A stretch of DNA of 64,000 nucleotides from a bacterium (GTDB lineage: Bacteria; SZUA-79; Acidulodesulfobacterales; Acidulodesulfobacteraceae), in assembly GCA_021784835.1 (NCBI GenBank), contig JAJYHI010000061.1, forward strand, positions 1 to 64,000, read 5' to 3'. The translations under genes were made by a program, and so were the position numbers. This document shows, piece by piece, positions 33,953 to 46,729 of this stretch. The notes under the pieces are model-generated. The model did no database searches and was not told where the DNA came from. It saw nothing but the letters and a program-made list of their open reading frames with translations. Positions within the stretch are counted from its first letter, which is position 1; every line of letters begins with the position of its first letter.

Positions 33953-34912
33953 TTAATATTTTTTAAATTTTTCGATTCTTTCTTTTTTCAACGCATCTTC
34001 CGGATATTCTTTTAGCTTTTCAATATTTTTCAAAATGGCTTTTTTTAAAATCTCCGCCGCAAGCGTCATGTTTCTATGGGCTCCGCCGAGAGGCTCTTCT
34101 ATTACGCCGTCTACGATATTTAATTCGCTAAGGTCTTTTGCCGTAAGTTTTAAGGAATTCGCGGCATCTTCAGTTTTAGACGTATCTTTATAAAGAATAG
34201 AGGCGCACCCTTCGGGCGATATTACGGAATAGACGGAATACTGCATCATTAAAACCCTGTTGCCGGCGCCGAAAGCAAGCGCCCCTCCGCTTCCGCCTTC
34301 CCCTATGATTATCGATAAAACCGGAACCCCGACGTTCATTAACGTATATATTGTTTTTGCAATGGCCTCAGACTGGCCCCTTTCTTCCGCGCCGAGTCCG
34401 GGATACGCTCCCGGCGTGTCTATTAGAGTTACTATGGGGATAGAATATTTTTCGGCAAGTTTAAAAAGCCTCTGCGCCTTTCTATATCCTTCGGGATGGG
34501 GCATGCCGAAATTCCTGCACATTTTGTCCTTAGTGTTGCGCCCTTTCTGGTGGCCTACGATAAGAACTTTTTGCCTGTAACCCGTATCGTCGTTTTTAAT
34601 AAAACAAAATCCCCCCACCACGGCCTTGTCGTCCATAAAAAGCCTGTCTCCGTGAAGTTCCGTAAAATTTTCCGATATTAAGTCGATATAATCTAAGGAA
34701 TAAGGCCTTAAGGGGTGCCGGGAAAGCTGGGTAATCTGCCAGCTGCTTATATTTTTGAATATATCCTTTATAAGCTTATTTTTTTTAGCTTCCAGATTTT
34801 TTATTTCGTCGTTGACGTCGGCAAAACCTCCAAGGTTGAACGTCCGGAGTTCTTCTATTTTTTGCTCAAGCTCGATTATCGGTTTTTCGAATTCAAGATG
34901 CTGTATCGGCAT
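33953..34912 (-). CDS. accA: Acetyl-CoA carboxylase carboxyltransferase subunit alpha
   Basis: Alpha subunit of the carboxyltransferase that makes malonyl-CoA for fatty acid synthesis. It is 319 residues, the standard length. Conserved blocks are LSRHPLRPYSLDYI, GDRAVVGG-type FMDDKAVVGGFCFI, MCRNFGMPHPEGYRKA and SIIIGEGGSGGALAFG, the crotonase-fold oxyanion region. It lies downstream of dnaE with a 129-base gap. The accD, accB and accC partners are not in the window. No strong ribosome site is visible before the ATG. Confidence 0.96.
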   Translation of the reverse strand: MPIQHLEFEKPIIELEQKIEELRTFNLGGFADVNDEIKNLEAKKNKLIKDIFKNISSWQITQLSRHPLRPYSLDYIDLISENFTELHGDRLFMDDKAVVGGFCFIKNDDTGYRQKVLIVGHQKGRNTKDKMCRNFGMPHPEGYRKAQRLFKLAEKYSIPIVTLIDTPGAYPGLGAEERGQSEAIAKTIYTLMNVGVPVLSIIIGEGGSGGALAFGAGNRVLMMQYSVYSVISPEGCASILYKDTSKTEDAANSLKLTAKDLSELNIVDGVIEEPLGGAHRNMTLAAEILKKAILKNIEKLKEYPEDALKKERIEKFKKY

Positions 34913-35041
34913 ATGTATTTAATCGCTGCAATATTATAATTATTTTCTGCTATATTAGTATTATTTTTATTTTAGTTAATATGGCCGGAAATTTTAATTG
35001 CCGGCATTCCGCATGCGGCGGATAAATCAATTATATCAGAA

Positions 35042-38000
35042 TTATAAAATATTTAAATACCCGGCAGGCATAAGTTTAGACTTTAATAAGGCTTTATCGA
35101 CTCCGATATTTCCGTTGAGCGATATACTGTAACCGGAGGACGTCCTCAATACGACCTTGGAACCGCCTTTAGAATCGGACAGGCTGTTTTTTAATTCCAA
35201 TAAAAGGTTTTTAAATTCCGCGCCGTTAAACACCGCCGCGTTTTCGTTTATTTCTATTACGCATATTTCCTGGGAATTATTCCGTTCCTTTATTTCGAAG
35301 CTGTCTAATAATTCAATATTCTCCCCTATAACTTTAATGTTTAAATCTGCATCTTCTTCTGCGTTTTCATACCCGGAGTGCTCCGCCGCGTTTTCGCCGT
35401 CCTTTTTGCCGGAATAATTTTCTTCCGTTATATTCAATCCCGAAAAATCTATCTTTCCGGTCAGAACGACCGGTTCGTTCGTTTCTATAATATTTTCGCA
35501 TTTCAGATAGTTTTTCGGAAAAAAAACGACCTGCACGTTGGAATTTTTATCGTTTAACGTAAACGAGGCCATTTTATCGTTATTTTTTGTTTTATGAATT
35601 TTCAACTGATTGATAACCCCGCACATTTTATATATTTTATCCTGAGGCTTCCCTCCGCCGTTAATATATTCGGCCACGATATCCATAACGTATCCGGCGC
35701 CGATAGTTTTAATTTTTTCTTCGTAGCCGTCCAAAGGATGCCCCGAAAGATAAAAACCTAAAGATTCCTTTTCAAAGGCAAGAATGGATTTTTTATCGTC
35801 TTTTTCTCCGGAATTAATTAAAAACGAATCGTTCTTTCCGTTATCGTAATTCAAAGATTCTTCGAAAGAAAGCGGAAGTTCGAACTGTCCCGAACTGTTT
35901 TTTTCTCTTTTGAAATTGGCTTCTTCCATAACGTTTTCTAAGTTGTCGAGCATCCATTTCCGCGATTCGCCGCCGATATCCAAAGCTCCGCTTTTTATAA
36001 GGTTTTCTATCGTTCTTTTATTGACTTTTCTCGTATCCGCTCTTGAACAAAAATCTAATAAATCTTCGAACGGCTTATTCTCGCGGATTCGTAAAATCGA
36101 ATCTATTGCCGCCTTGCCTACGTTTTTAATTCCGCCCAATCCCGTCCTTATCGTAAATTTACCGCCTTCGTTTTTTAATATGGTAAATCTTTCGACGGAA
36201 TGATTTACGGAAGGCGGCAATACTTCGCAGGCATTGGTTCCGGATTTAGCCTCGTTTATTATCTTTGCCAGTTTATCCGTATTTGACATTTCGCTCGATA
36301 AGAGGGCGGCGGTAAAATGCTCTTTATAATTTGCTTTTAAATATGCCGTCATATATGCTATATATGCGTAAGCCGTCGAATGAGACTTATTGAAACCGTA
36401 TTCTCCAAATTTAACTATCAGGGAAAAAATTTTTTCGGATTTTGCCTCTTCTATCCCGTTCGTCCGGCATCCGGCGATAAATTTATCTTTCATTTTGTTA
36501 ATAAGCTCCGCCTGCTTTTTCCCGACGCCCTTTCTTAAAACGTCCGCCTCCCCCATAGAAAATCCCGCAAGATTGGTGGCAACTTTCATTATCTGTTCCT
36601 GATACAGCATGACCCCGTAAGTATCCTGCAGAATATCTTTCAAAGACGGATGTATATAGTGTATTCTGGCTTTGCCGTGTTTAGCCTTAATAAAATCGTC
36701 GACCATGCCGCTTCCGAGAGGTCCCGGCCTGTAAAGGGCGACTAGGGGAATTAAATCCTCGAACGAATTAGGGACAAGTTTTTTTACCAACTCCTTCATC
36801 CCGGAACTTTCAAGCTGAAAAACCCCGGTAGTATCCCCGGAGGATAAAAGCTTAAACGTAGCCTTGTCGTCTAAGTCTATATCGTATATGTTAAATCTGC
36901 CGCCTTCCGAAGTTCCTGTTTTAGAATCGTTTATAAGCCTTATGGCCTCGTTCATTACCGTAAGGGTTTTTAAGCCCAAAAAATCAAATTTAATAAATCC
37001 AAGTTTTTCGAGGTCGGTTCCGGTATATTGGGTGGTAATAACGTCGGTTTCCTTCGTCCCTTTATATAGCGGCATATGATTGTGAATAGGCTCGTTGGAT
37101 ATGACTACGCCGGCGGCATGGGTACTGGCATGCCTTGCAAGTCCTTCCAGTCTTCTTGCTATTTCTATCAGTTTTTTAACTTTAGGATTGGCTTCTATCA
37201 AATTGCGCAGCTTAGGCTCTTCCTTGATAGATTTTTCTAAAGTGATGCCCGGAGTATCCGGTATTAATTTAGCTATTTTATCGACCTCCGCATAAGGCAT
37301 ATTTAAAGCCCTGCCGGTGTCTCTTATAACCGCTTTGGCAAGCATAGTTCCGAAAGTTATTATCTGCGAAACCTGCTCTTCTCCATATTTATCCGCGACA
37401 TATTTGATAACTTCGTCTCTGCCGTTAATGCAAAAATCCGAATCTATATCCGGCATGCTTATTCTTTCGGGATTTAGAAATCTTTCGAACATTAAATCGT
37501 ATTTAATCGGGTCTATTTCCGTAATCTTCAAACAATACGCCGCAAGGCTCCCCGCCGCCGAACCCCTGCCGGGCCCTACGGGAATGTTATGTTCTTTTGC
37601 GTATTTTATAAAATCGGATACTATTAAAAAATATCCCGCGAAATTAGATTTTTTAATTACGTCTATTTCCATTTCCAATCTTGTCCTGTATGTTTCAGGT
37701 TGTTTCGAATATGACTGAGCCGCAGCCTTGGTAGGATTTTTCAGAAAAACTTCTTCAAAACCTTCTTTTGTTTTTTTTTCGAAATAATCGGATACGGAAA
37801 AGGTATTTTCGGCTGAAGGTTCCCCGGCCGTTTTAAACTGCGGAAAATGATGCCCCTTTTTCAGTTTAAACGAAAAATTGCATTTTTCGGCTATTACTTT
37901 GGTATTTGAAATGGCCTCCGCCGGATATTCGCTGAAAATCTCTTTCATTTCTTCCTGCGACCTGAAATAAAGGTCTTTCGTGGAAAATTTCATCCTGTCT

Positions 38001-38692
38001 TTGTCTTCTACGGTTTTGCCCGTCTGAATGCATAATAAAACGTCGTGGGCTTCGTAATCGTCCTTTAGAAGATAATGGCAATCGTTTGTAGCGACAAGCG
38101 GCACTCCGTATTTTTTTGCAAGGTCTAAAAGCCCTTTATTGGCGGTTATTTGCTCTGCCATGCCCTGAACCTGCATTTCTAAATAAAAATCGTCTTTAAA
38201 GAGCTCCCGATAATATTTAAGGCTTTCTTCCGCGACGTCATATTTCCCCTGAACTATATTATAGGGAATTTCTCCTTTTATGCAGGCGGACAGGGCGATT
38301 AAACCTTTACTGTTTTCTTTAAGGATATCCTTATCTATTCTCGGCTTGTAATAAAAACCGTCTATGTAAGATTTGGATATGAGTTTAGACAGGTTTTGAT
38401 AGCCTTCGTCGTTTTTCGCAAGCAGTATTAGATGATAATAATATTTTTCGTTGGCGTTTTTAAGCTTCATGCCGGACTTTGAAACATACATCTCGCATCC
38501 TATTATAGGCTTAACGGATTTTTCAACCGCCTTTTCGTAAAATTCGATAGCGCCGAACATATTTCCATGGTCGGTTACGGCAACCGAAGGCATATTAAAT
38601 TCGATTGCCTTATTTATAATGTCGTCTATTTTAATTGCCCCGTCTAAAAGGCTGTAATGCGAATGCAGATGCAGATGAACGAACTCATTCAT
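35042..38692 (-). CDS. dnaE: DNA polymerase III subunit alpha
   Basis: Replicative polymerase catalytic subunit. It is 1216 residues. The N-terminal PHP domain begins with HLHSHYSLLDG (7-17). The polymerase active site includes the MPDIDSDFC aspartates and GPGRGSAAGS upstream. FGEYGFNKSHSTAYA, a helix-hairpin-helix region and a C-terminal OB fold (about 1000-1090) with a tail for clamp and tau contacts follow. There is no separate PolC-type exonuclease, so this is the DnaE1 class. The gene starts 9 bases after the guaA stop, continuing a one-strand run guaB-guaA-dnaE-accA. Confidence 0.97.
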   Translation of the reverse strand: MNEFVHLHLHSHYSLLDGAIKIDDIINKAIEFNMPSVAVTDHGNMFGAIEFYEKAVEKSVKPIIGCEMYVSKSGMKLKNANEKYYYHLILLAKNDEGYQNLSKLISKSYIDGFYYKPRIDKDILKENSKGLIALSACIKGEIPYNIVQGKYDVAEESLKYYRELFKDDFYLEMQVQGMAEQITANKGLLDLAKKYGVPLVATNDCHYLLKDDYEAHDVLLCIQTGKTVEDKDRMKFSTKDLYFRSQEEMKEIFSEYPAEAISNTKVIAEKCNFSFKLKKGHHFPQFKTAGEPSAENTFSVSDYFEKKTKEGFEEVFLKNPTKAAAQSYSKQPETYRTRLEMEIDVIKKSNFAGYFLIVSDFIKYAKEHNIPVGPGRGSAAGSLAAYCLKITEIDPIKYDLMFERFLNPERISMPDIDSDFCINGRDEVIKYVADKYGEEQVSQIITFGTMLAKAVIRDTGRALNMPYAEVDKIAKLIPDTPGITLEKSIKEEPKLRNLIEANPKVKKLIEIARRLEGLARHASTHAAGVVISNEPIHNHMPLYKGTKETDVITTQYTGTDLEKLGFIKFDFLGLKTLTVMNEAIRLINDSKTGTSEGGRFNIYDIDLDDKATFKLLSSGDTTGVFQLESSGMKELVKKLVPNSFEDLIPLVALYRPGPLGSGMVDDFIKAKHGKARIHYIHPSLKDILQDTYGVMLYQEQIMKVATNLAGFSMGEADVLRKGVGKKQAELINKMKDKFIAGCRTNGIEEAKSEKIFSLIVKFGEYGFNKSHSTAYAYIAYMTAYLKANYKEHFTAALLSSEMSNTDKLAKIINEAKSGTNACEVLPPSVNHSVERFTILKNEGGKFTIRTGLGGIKNVGKAAIDSILRIRENKPFEDLLDFCSRADTRKVNKRTIENLIKSGALDIGGESRKWMLDNLENVMEEANFKREKNSSGQFELPLSFEESLNYDNGKNDSFLINSGEKDDKKSILAFEKESLGFYLSGHPLDGYEEKIKTIGAGYVMDIVAEYINGGGKPQDKIYKMCGVINQLKIHKTKNNDKMASFTLNDKNSNVQVVFFPKNYLKCENIIETNEPVVLTGKIDFSGLNITEENYSGKKDGENAAEHSGYENAEEDADLNIKVIGENIELLDSFEIKERNNSQEICVIEINENAAVFNGAEFKNLLLELKNSLSDSKGGSKVVLRTSSGYSISLNGNIGVDKALLKSKLMPAGYLNIL

Positions 38693-38701
38693 TATTCTTT
38701 C

Positions 38702-40246
38702 TTACTCCCATTCTATCGTAGAAGGCGGCTTGGACGTAATATCGTAAACCACCCTGTTGATTCCTTTAATTTCTGAAATTATTCTTGCCGAACAAACTCT
38801 TAAGATATCGTAATCTAATTTTGCGAAGTCGGCAGTCATGCCGTCGGACGAAGTTACCGCCCTTACGGCTATGACAGATTCGTAGCTTCTTTTATCCCCC
38901 ATGACGCCCACGGTTTTAACCGGAACGAGCACGGGAAACGACTGCCATATTTTATCGTATAGTCCGGCATTTTTTATCTCTTCGGTAACGATTGAGTCGG
39001 CTTTTTTTAAAATATCGAGTCTTCTTTTGTTTACTTCTCCTATTATTCTTATGGCAAGGCCCGGTCCGGGAAACGGCTGCCTATCGATAATTTCTTTGGG
39101 GATGCCAAGATTTTTTCCTATTATGCGGACCTCGTCCTTAAACAAATCTCTTAAAGGTTCGATAAGTTTTAAATTTAATTTTTTCGGAAGGCCGCCCACG
39201 TTGTGGTGGCTTTTGATAATGCTCGACGCGCCGAAAACCCTTACCGATTCTATTACGTCGGGATAAAGCGTCCCCTGAACCAGAAAATTAACTCCTTTGA
39301 GATTTTTAGCCTCTCTTTCGAATATCTTTATAAAAAGTTTCCCTATAATTTTCCTTTTATTTTCGGGTTTAACAACCCCTTTCAGCTCTTTTAAAAACAA
39401 ACCGGACGCATTTACGAGTTTAACGTTTAAATTGAGGTTTTCTTTGTAATATTTCATAACCGACTTTGCTTCGGATTCCCTCAATAAACCGTTATCGACA
39501 AATATGCACTTAAGCCTTTCTTTAATGGCCTTATTGGCGAGTACCGCGGCAACGGTGGAATCTACTCCTCCGGAAAGAGCGCATATCGCCTTTTTGCCGT
39601 CCGCCATGCTTTTTATCTCGTCGGTCTTGCGCGATATAAAATCTTCCAGCTTCCAGCCGCCTTTGGCTTTTACTATTCCGAATAGAAAATTATCCAATAT
39701 TTTTCTTCCGCAAGCCGTATGAACGACTTCCGGGTGAAATTGAAGCCCGTACATTTTTTTTTCCGGGTTTTCGAAGGCCGCAACGGCGCAATTTTCGGTT
39801 TCGGCCGTTATTGCAAAACCCGGCGGATTTTTTACTATTATGTCTCCATGGCTCATCCAGACGAGGCTCGATTTTTCGCATCCTTTAAAAAGCATGGTTT
39901 CTTTTATTATTTTGAGCTTGGAATGTCCGTATTCCCTGTTATTTGCCGGTTTTACCGCGCCTTTTGCAAGACTGGCCATAATCTGCATGCCGTAACAAAT
40001 GCCGAGAAAAGGAACATTCAGCTTAAATATTTCCGCGGGTATCAAGGGAGCGTCTTTATCGTAAACGGACGCCGGGCCGCCCGAAAGTATTATTGCATCG
40101 GGACCAAAGGCTTTTATTTTTTCGACGGGCGAATTGAACGGGTATATTTCGCAGTAAATATTGCTTTCCCTTATTTTCCTTGCGATTAGCTGGGTATATT
40201 GGGAACCGAAATCGATTATGAGTATTTTTGAACCGGCTTTTTCCAT
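38702..40246 (-). CDS. guaA: GMP synthase (glutamine-hydrolysing)
   Basis: Converts XMP to GMP. It is 514 residues. The N-terminal class I glutaminase domain (about 1-195) has the nucleophile in LGICYGMQIMA and the histidine-glutamate pair in LQFHPEVVHT. The ATP pyrophosphatase domain has the P-loop ALSGGVDSTVAA, and the C-terminal dimerisation domain ends in the universally conserved PPSTIEWE. It starts 12 bases after the guaB stop, forming the classic guaBA pair. No purine-responsive element is visible. Confidence 0.97.
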   Translation of the reverse strand: MEKAGSKILIIDFGSQYTQLIARKIRESNIYCEIYPFNSPVEKIKAFGPDAIILSGGPASVYDKDAPLIPAEIFKLNVPFLGICYGMQIMASLAKGAVKPANNREYGHSKLKIIKETMLFKGCEKSSLVWMSHGDIIVKNPPGFAITAETENCAVAAFENPEKKMYGLQFHPEVVHTACGRKILDNFLFGIVKAKGGWKLEDFISRKTDEIKSMADGKKAICALSGGVDSTVAAVLANKAIKERLKCIFVDNGLLRESEAKSVMKYYKENLNLNVKLVNASGLFLKELKGVVKPENKRKIIGKLFIKIFEREAKNLKGVNFLVQGTLYPDVIESVRVFGASSIIKSHHNVGGLPKKLNLKLIEPLRDLFKDEVRIIGKNLGIPKEIIDRQPFPGPGLAIRIIGEVNKRRLDILKKADSIVTEEIKNAGLYDKIWQSFPVLVPVKTVGVMGDKRSYESVIAVRAVTSSDGMTADFAKLDYDILRVCSARIISEIKGINRVVYDITSKPPSTIEWE

Positions 40247-40258
40247 ATGTTAATTTTT

Positions 40259-42684
<2,426 letters not shown>

Positions 42685-42772
42685 GCTCCTCCCCCGCCCG
42701 CCGAAAAAGGCGTCGGATTTATTTTATTTTTTGAAGCCGTCCGGGTTCGATGCGATATCGGGCGCAAGCTTT

Positions 42773-43291
42773 TTAAAGTTGCTCTCCTCTGTAATTTTTT
42801 ACGTATTTTATATAATTGTCCGCGGATTCTTTTATAGAATCTATATCCTTACCGCTAAGGCTTTTTTTTATAACTCCCGGAATACCCGCGACTAAAGAGC
42901 CTTCCGGTATAACGGCATTTTCCTTTACGACTGCTCCAGCGGCTATTATGCAATTTTTGCCTATGCGCGCTCCCGTAAGAATAATGGCTCCTATGCCGAT
43001 AAGACAGTTATCGCCGATTACGCATCCGTGAAGATTTACGCTATGGCCTATGGTAACGCCGTTTCCGATAAGGAGCGGTCCCGTATCGTGCTGCACGTGA
43101 AGAACGCTGTTATCCTGAACATTGGTATTACTGCCTATTCTTATATAATTAACGTCTCCTCTTATTACCGACCCAAACCATACGCTGCACCCGCTTCCTA
43201 TCTCGACGTCTCCGGCGATAACCACGTTTTGGCACAGATATGCGGTTTCGTCTATTTTAGGATATTTGCCGAGATAAGATTCTATTATCAT
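42773..43291 (-). CDS. Gamma-class carbonic anhydrase-like protein
   Basis: A 172-residue left-handed beta-helix protein with repeated hexapeptides (for example IAGDVEIGSGCSVWFGSVIRGD). The three zinc ligands expected for the class are present: His65 (VLH), His83 and His88 (GHSVNLHGC). It lacks the acidic loop with the proton-shuttle glutamate of the archaeal Cam prototype, so it belongs to the CamH/YrdA-like group whose carbonic anhydrase activity varies. It is followed by ppx/gppA after 88 bases and lies 142 bases downstream of the dxr stop, outside the rpsB-dxr operon. Confidence 0.87.
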   Translation of the reverse strand: MIIESYLGKYPKIDETAYLCQNVVIAGDVEIGSGCSVWFGSVIRGDVNYIRIGSNTNVQDNSVLHVQHDTGPLLIGNGVTIGHSVNLHGCVIGDNCLIGIGAIILTGARIGKNCIIAAGAVVKENAVIPEGSLVAGIPGVIKKSLSGKDIDSIKESADNYIKYVKNYRGEQL

Positions 43292-43433
43292 AATATCTTA
43301 AGCTAATGGGGCTCTCTAAAATTATATAAATAGGGAAAACTGGTTCCAAAATTTTTATTTTTTATATTATTCCGTAATCAATAAATTATTATATAATAAA
43401 TACGTAAAAATTAGTGAAAATTTTTCTTAAAAC

Positions 43434-44594
43434 TTAACGGGACAAAAGGGTTTTCGATATAGAAACAGCCTGATTTTTTGCCTCGATTACGTCTTCTATG
43501 GTCATTAGCCCGAACGGCTTATGCTTCTGCATAACTTTTTCGACGTTTTGGGATATGCGCTCAAAAGAAATTTTTTCGCCCAAAAACAAATTAACAAAAA
43601 ATTCGTTAGCCTCGCAAAAAACGGCAGGCATGCTTTTGCCGGTCCTTAAAGCCTCCCTTGCAAGATTCAGGAAAGGAAATTTTTCCGCATCCGGTGCAAA
43701 AAATTCGATGCTTCCGGCCTCCGCAAAATTCAGGGGCTTCATGAGTCCGTGAAAACGATAAGGATAAGACAGAGCATAGCCTATGGGCCCCTTCATATCC
43801 GGCCTGCCCATCTGAGCAATAACGGAACCGTCCTTAAATTCCACCATGGAATGTATTACCGCCTGAGGATGAATTAAAACCTCTATATCTTTTTCGTCGA
43901 TATCGAATAAATAATGGGCTTCTATTATCTCGAGACCTTTATTTGCAAGGGTCGAAGAATCGATAGTAATTTTTTTTCCCATTTTCCATTTAGGATGGTT
44001 TAACGCCATAACCGGAGTAATTTTTTGAAATTCCGTTTTATTCATATTATAAAACGGGCCGCCCGACGCAGTGAGAATTAATTTTTTGACGTCGGTTTTT
44101 TTGCCGCAGCCAAGGCACTGAAATAAAGCGGAATGTTCGGAATCCACCGGAATTATTTTAGCTTTTGAAGCCGAGGCCGCGCGGTTAAGGATGCCGCCGG
44201 CCATCACCATGGATTCTTTATTCGCAAGAGCTAAATCTTTGCCCGCGACAAGACTCAAATATGAAAGCATTAGGCCGGCAGACCCGCCAACCGCGTTTAA
44301 AACGACATTTATATCGCCGTCTTCTATTGCTTCCTTAAATCCTTCGTCTCCGGAAAGAAATTTTGTTTTAATATTCCCGAACCGTTTTAATGCGTCCCCA
44401 GCCCTGTCCGATTCAGATTTTAAAGGAAGAACGCAGTAGGAAGGATTAACGTCTAAAATCTGCCTCTTCAGCTCTGCGCTAAAATGACCGGCGGCTACGG
44501 CTCTCACGCAAAGTTTTTCGGGATACGAAAGCGCGACTTCGAAAGCGCTTTTGCCGATAGAGCCGGTAGAACCGGCAAGAAATATATTCCGCAT
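43434..44594 (-). CDS. dxr: 1-deoxy-D-xylulose 5-phosphate reductoisomerase
   Basis: Second step of the MEP isoprenoid pathway. It is 386 residues. The NADPH motif is GSTGSIGKSA (8-17). The metal and substrate blocks are ALANKESMVMAG, PVDSEHSALFQCL, LTASGGPFYN and NHPKWKMGKKITIDSSTL, with PQAVIHSMVEF later. It is last in the rpsB-tsf-pyrH-frr-uppS-cdsA-dxr run and starts 13 bases after cdsA. The rseP gene that often follows in proteobacteria is absent here. Confidence 0.96.
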   Translation of the reverse strand: MRNIFLAGSTGSIGKSAFEVALSYPEKLCVRAVAAGHFSAELKRQILDVNPSYCVLPLKSESDRAGDALKRFGNIKTKFLSGDEGFKEAIEDGDINVVLNAVGGSAGLMLSYLSLVAGKDLALANKESMVMAGGILNRAASASKAKIIPVDSEHSALFQCLGCGKKTDVKKLILTASGGPFYNMNKTEFQKITPVMALNHPKWKMGKKITIDSSTLANKGLEIIEAHYLFDIDEKDIEVLIHPQAVIHSMVEFKDGSVIAQMGRPDMKGPIGYALSYPYRFHGLMKPLNFAEAGSIEFFAPDAEKFPFLNLAREALRTGKSMPAVFCEANEFFVNLFLGEKISFERISQNVEKVMQKHKPFGLMTIEDVIEAKNQAVSISKTLLSR

Positions 44595-44607
44595 GGGGAT
44601 TTATCCA

Positions 44608-45426
44608 TTACCTGCTATTTAAATAGAATAAGGCGATATAATAAAAAAAAGGGGCCGCAGGTATAAGGCTGTCTATTCTGTCGAGAATACCGCCGTGGCC
44701 GGGAATTAAATGCCCGGAATCCTTTTTTTCTCCTGTCCTTTTAATCAGAGATTCGGTTAAATCGCCGAACATTCCGGCAATAACCGTTACGGAAGATAAA
44801 ACGGCAAAAGAAACAAAAGTAAATTTTTTATAATCGCTTATAAAGGCTCTGAAGACAAAAGCAATGGCAACCGCGCCGAGAAATCCTATCAATGCTCCTT
44901 CTACGGTTTTCTTGGGACTCAGCGAAAAGAAAAGTTTATGCCTCCCAAAATGCCTGCCGCCGTAATATGCAAATATATCTGATGCCCACACGAGTACAAA
45001 CAGCAATAAAAGCAATAATCTTCCCCCGGAAAGAGCAAATATTTTTAACAGGAAAGATATGAGGAAACCCGCATAGAATATAGAAAATATGTCTAAAAAC
45101 AGGCTTCTTCCCGACTCTGTTTTAAAAAAAAGAACGTTTTTTAAGAAAATAAGAAAGCCCGACAAAAAAAACGTAAAAATAAAAACGTCCCCGCTTAAAA
45201 AGCCGAAAGAAAAAGCTACGCATATAGCGAGAATTTCAGGCAGGATAAAATATCTGTATTCGTTCAAATCGAATATGCCGAAAATCTCATAAACCGATAA
45301 AGCGGTTAGGGCAATAGAAATAAAAAAAAATTCGTATATATTAAGTAAAAATATAGATATAATTATAGTTATTCCGAATATAATTCCAAATATAAATCTC
45401 TTTGGGTCAAACCTCGGTCTTTCCAA
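44608..45426 (-). CDS. cdsA: Phosphatidate cytidylyltransferase (CDP-diglyceride synthase)
   Basis: Integral membrane enzyme making CDP-diacylglycerol for all glycerophospholipids. It is 272 residues with about seven or eight transmembrane helices. The CDS signature lies at the C-terminus as KKDSGHLIPGHGGILDRIDS (with its Asp residues), preceded by the SPKKTVEGALIGF block. The start overlaps the uppS 3' end by 20 bases, indicating translational coupling within the operon. Confidence 0.95.
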   Translation of the reverse strand: MERPRFDPKRFIFGIIFGITIIISIFLLNIYEFFFISIALTALSVYEIFGIFDLNEYRYFILPEILAICVAFSFGFLSGDVFIFTFFLSGFLIFLKNVLFFKTESGRSLFLDIFSIFYAGFLISFLLKIFALSGGRLLLLLLFVLVWASDIFAYYGGRHFGRHKLFFSLSPKKTVEGALIGFLGAVAIAFVFRAFISDYKKFTFVSFAVLSSVTVIAGMFGDLTESLIKRTGEKKDSGHLIPGHGGILDRIDSLIPAAPFFYYIALFYLNSR

Positions 45427-46129
45427 ATCTTCTTATCCTTTTTTCATAATTTTTTAATGCCGCATTTAAGTTTTTCCTTCTAAAATCCGGCCATAAAGTT
45501 CCGGTGAAATATATTTCGGTATAAGCAATCTGGTAAAGCATAAAATTTGACAGCCTCTTTTCTCCGCTTGTCCTGATAAGAAAATCCGGTTCCGGCATTC
45601 CCGCCGTGTAAAGATACGAAGAAAAAAGTTCGCCGCTTATCCCTGCCCCCTCTTCGATATCTATTTTATTTTTTTTAAAATCTTCGGCTATTTTAGACGC
45701 GGCGTTCAATATTTCTTCTTTAGAGCCGTAGCTTAAGGCAAGGGTCAGGCGCAGTCTTTCAAAATTTTTTGTTTTATTTACGGCTTCTAAAAGGGATTTT
45801 TTTGAATTTTCCGGAATTTTATCTATATTGCCGATAAAATTAAGCCTTATTTCGTTTTTTATAAGATACGGAAGTTCTATTCTAATGTATTCGGAAAGAA
45901 GGCTCATCAGCGAATCTACTTCTTCCGGCGGCCTTGACCAGTTTTCGGAAGAAAAAGCGTAAACCGTAAGATATTTGATTTTATATTCTATTATCGCCTT
46001 GACGACGGCTTTTAAAGATTTTATTCCTTCGACGTGTCCCTGTATCCGGTGCAGATTTCTTTTTTTTGCCCATCTGCCGTTTCCATCCATAATAATGGCA
46101 ATATGTTTTGGAATATTTTTAAAATTCAT
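45407..46129 (-). CDS. uppS: Undecaprenyl diphosphate synthase (cis-prenyltransferase)
   Basis: Builds the C55 lipid carrier for peptidoglycan and O-antigen. It is 240 residues. The catalytic aspartate is Asp15 in IIMDGNGRWAKKR. LTVYAFSSENWSRP and the C-terminal PDFLIRTSGEKRLSNFMLYQ are the family blocks. Its start overlaps the frr stop as ATGA, and its 3' end overlaps cdsA. It supplies the lipid carrier used by the sugar transferase encoded near 62 kb. Confidence 0.96.
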   Translation of the reverse strand: MNFKNIPKHIAIIMDGNGRWAKKRNLHRIQGHVEGIKSLKAVVKAIIEYKIKYLTVYAFSSENWSRPPEEVDSLMSLLSEYIRIELPYLIKNEIRLNFIGNIDKIPENSKKSLLEAVNKTKNFERLRLTLALSYGSKEEILNAASKIAEDFKKNKIDIEEGAGISGELFSSYLYTAGMPEPDFLIRTSGEKRLSNFMLYQIAYTEIYFTGTLWPDFRRKNLNAALKNYEKRIRRFGKTEV

Positions 46130-46686
46130 ACTTCCATTATTTCTTTTTCTTTTCGTTTCGTGATATCGTCTATTTCTTTAACGAAAGCATCGGTCAGTTC
46201 CTGAATCTTTTTTTGCATCTTAAACGATGCGTCTTCCGAAATTTCTTTCGATTTTTCCGACGATTTTATCTTTTCGTTTGATATGCGCCTGTAGTTTCTA
46301 ATCTCCTGTTTGAGCGATTCGGACAGCTTGCTCGTCTGTTTTATTATTTCCTTCCGCCTTTCCTGAGTTAACGCGGGTATTAAAATGCTTATGCTCTTGC
46401 CGTCGTTGGAAGGATTTAAAGAAGCATCGTATTTCTGAATAGCCTTTTCTATCGCCGGAAGAGAATTGATATCCCAAGGATTTATCATTATGGTCCTGCT
46501 GTCCGGCACCGATATCGTGGCAAGCCTTATTATGGGAGAAATAGAACCGTAATACTCGACGTTTATGCCGTCTATAAGACCGGTGGAAGCCCTTCCGGTT
46601 CTTATTCTCGACAGCTCGCTTTTATAGCTGGAGATGGCATGGGACATTTTTGTTTTCGTCTCGTTAATAAATTCCGTTTCGTTCAT
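46126..46686 (-). CDS. frr: Ribosome recycling factor
   Basis: Splits post-termination ribosomes together with EF-G. It is 186 residues, the usual length, with a long three-helix bundle and a small beta domain. SELSRIRTGRAS (24-35), INPWDINSLPAIEKAI and QERRKEIIKQ are diagnostic. It lies 43 bases after pyrH and overlaps uppS by four bases. Confidence 0.97.
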   Translation of the reverse strand: MNETEFINETKTKMSHAISSYKSELSRIRTGRASTGLIDGINVEYYGSISPIIRLATISVPDSRTIMINPWDINSLPAIEKAIQKYDASLNPSNDGKSISILIPALTQERRKEIIKQTSKLSESLKQEIRNYRRISNEKIKSSEKSKEISEDASFKMQKKIQELTDAFVKEIDDITKRKEKEIMEV

Positions 46687-46729
46687 AACGCCGTCAGAAA
46701 TTTTAATAATTTATTATGAATAATAAAAA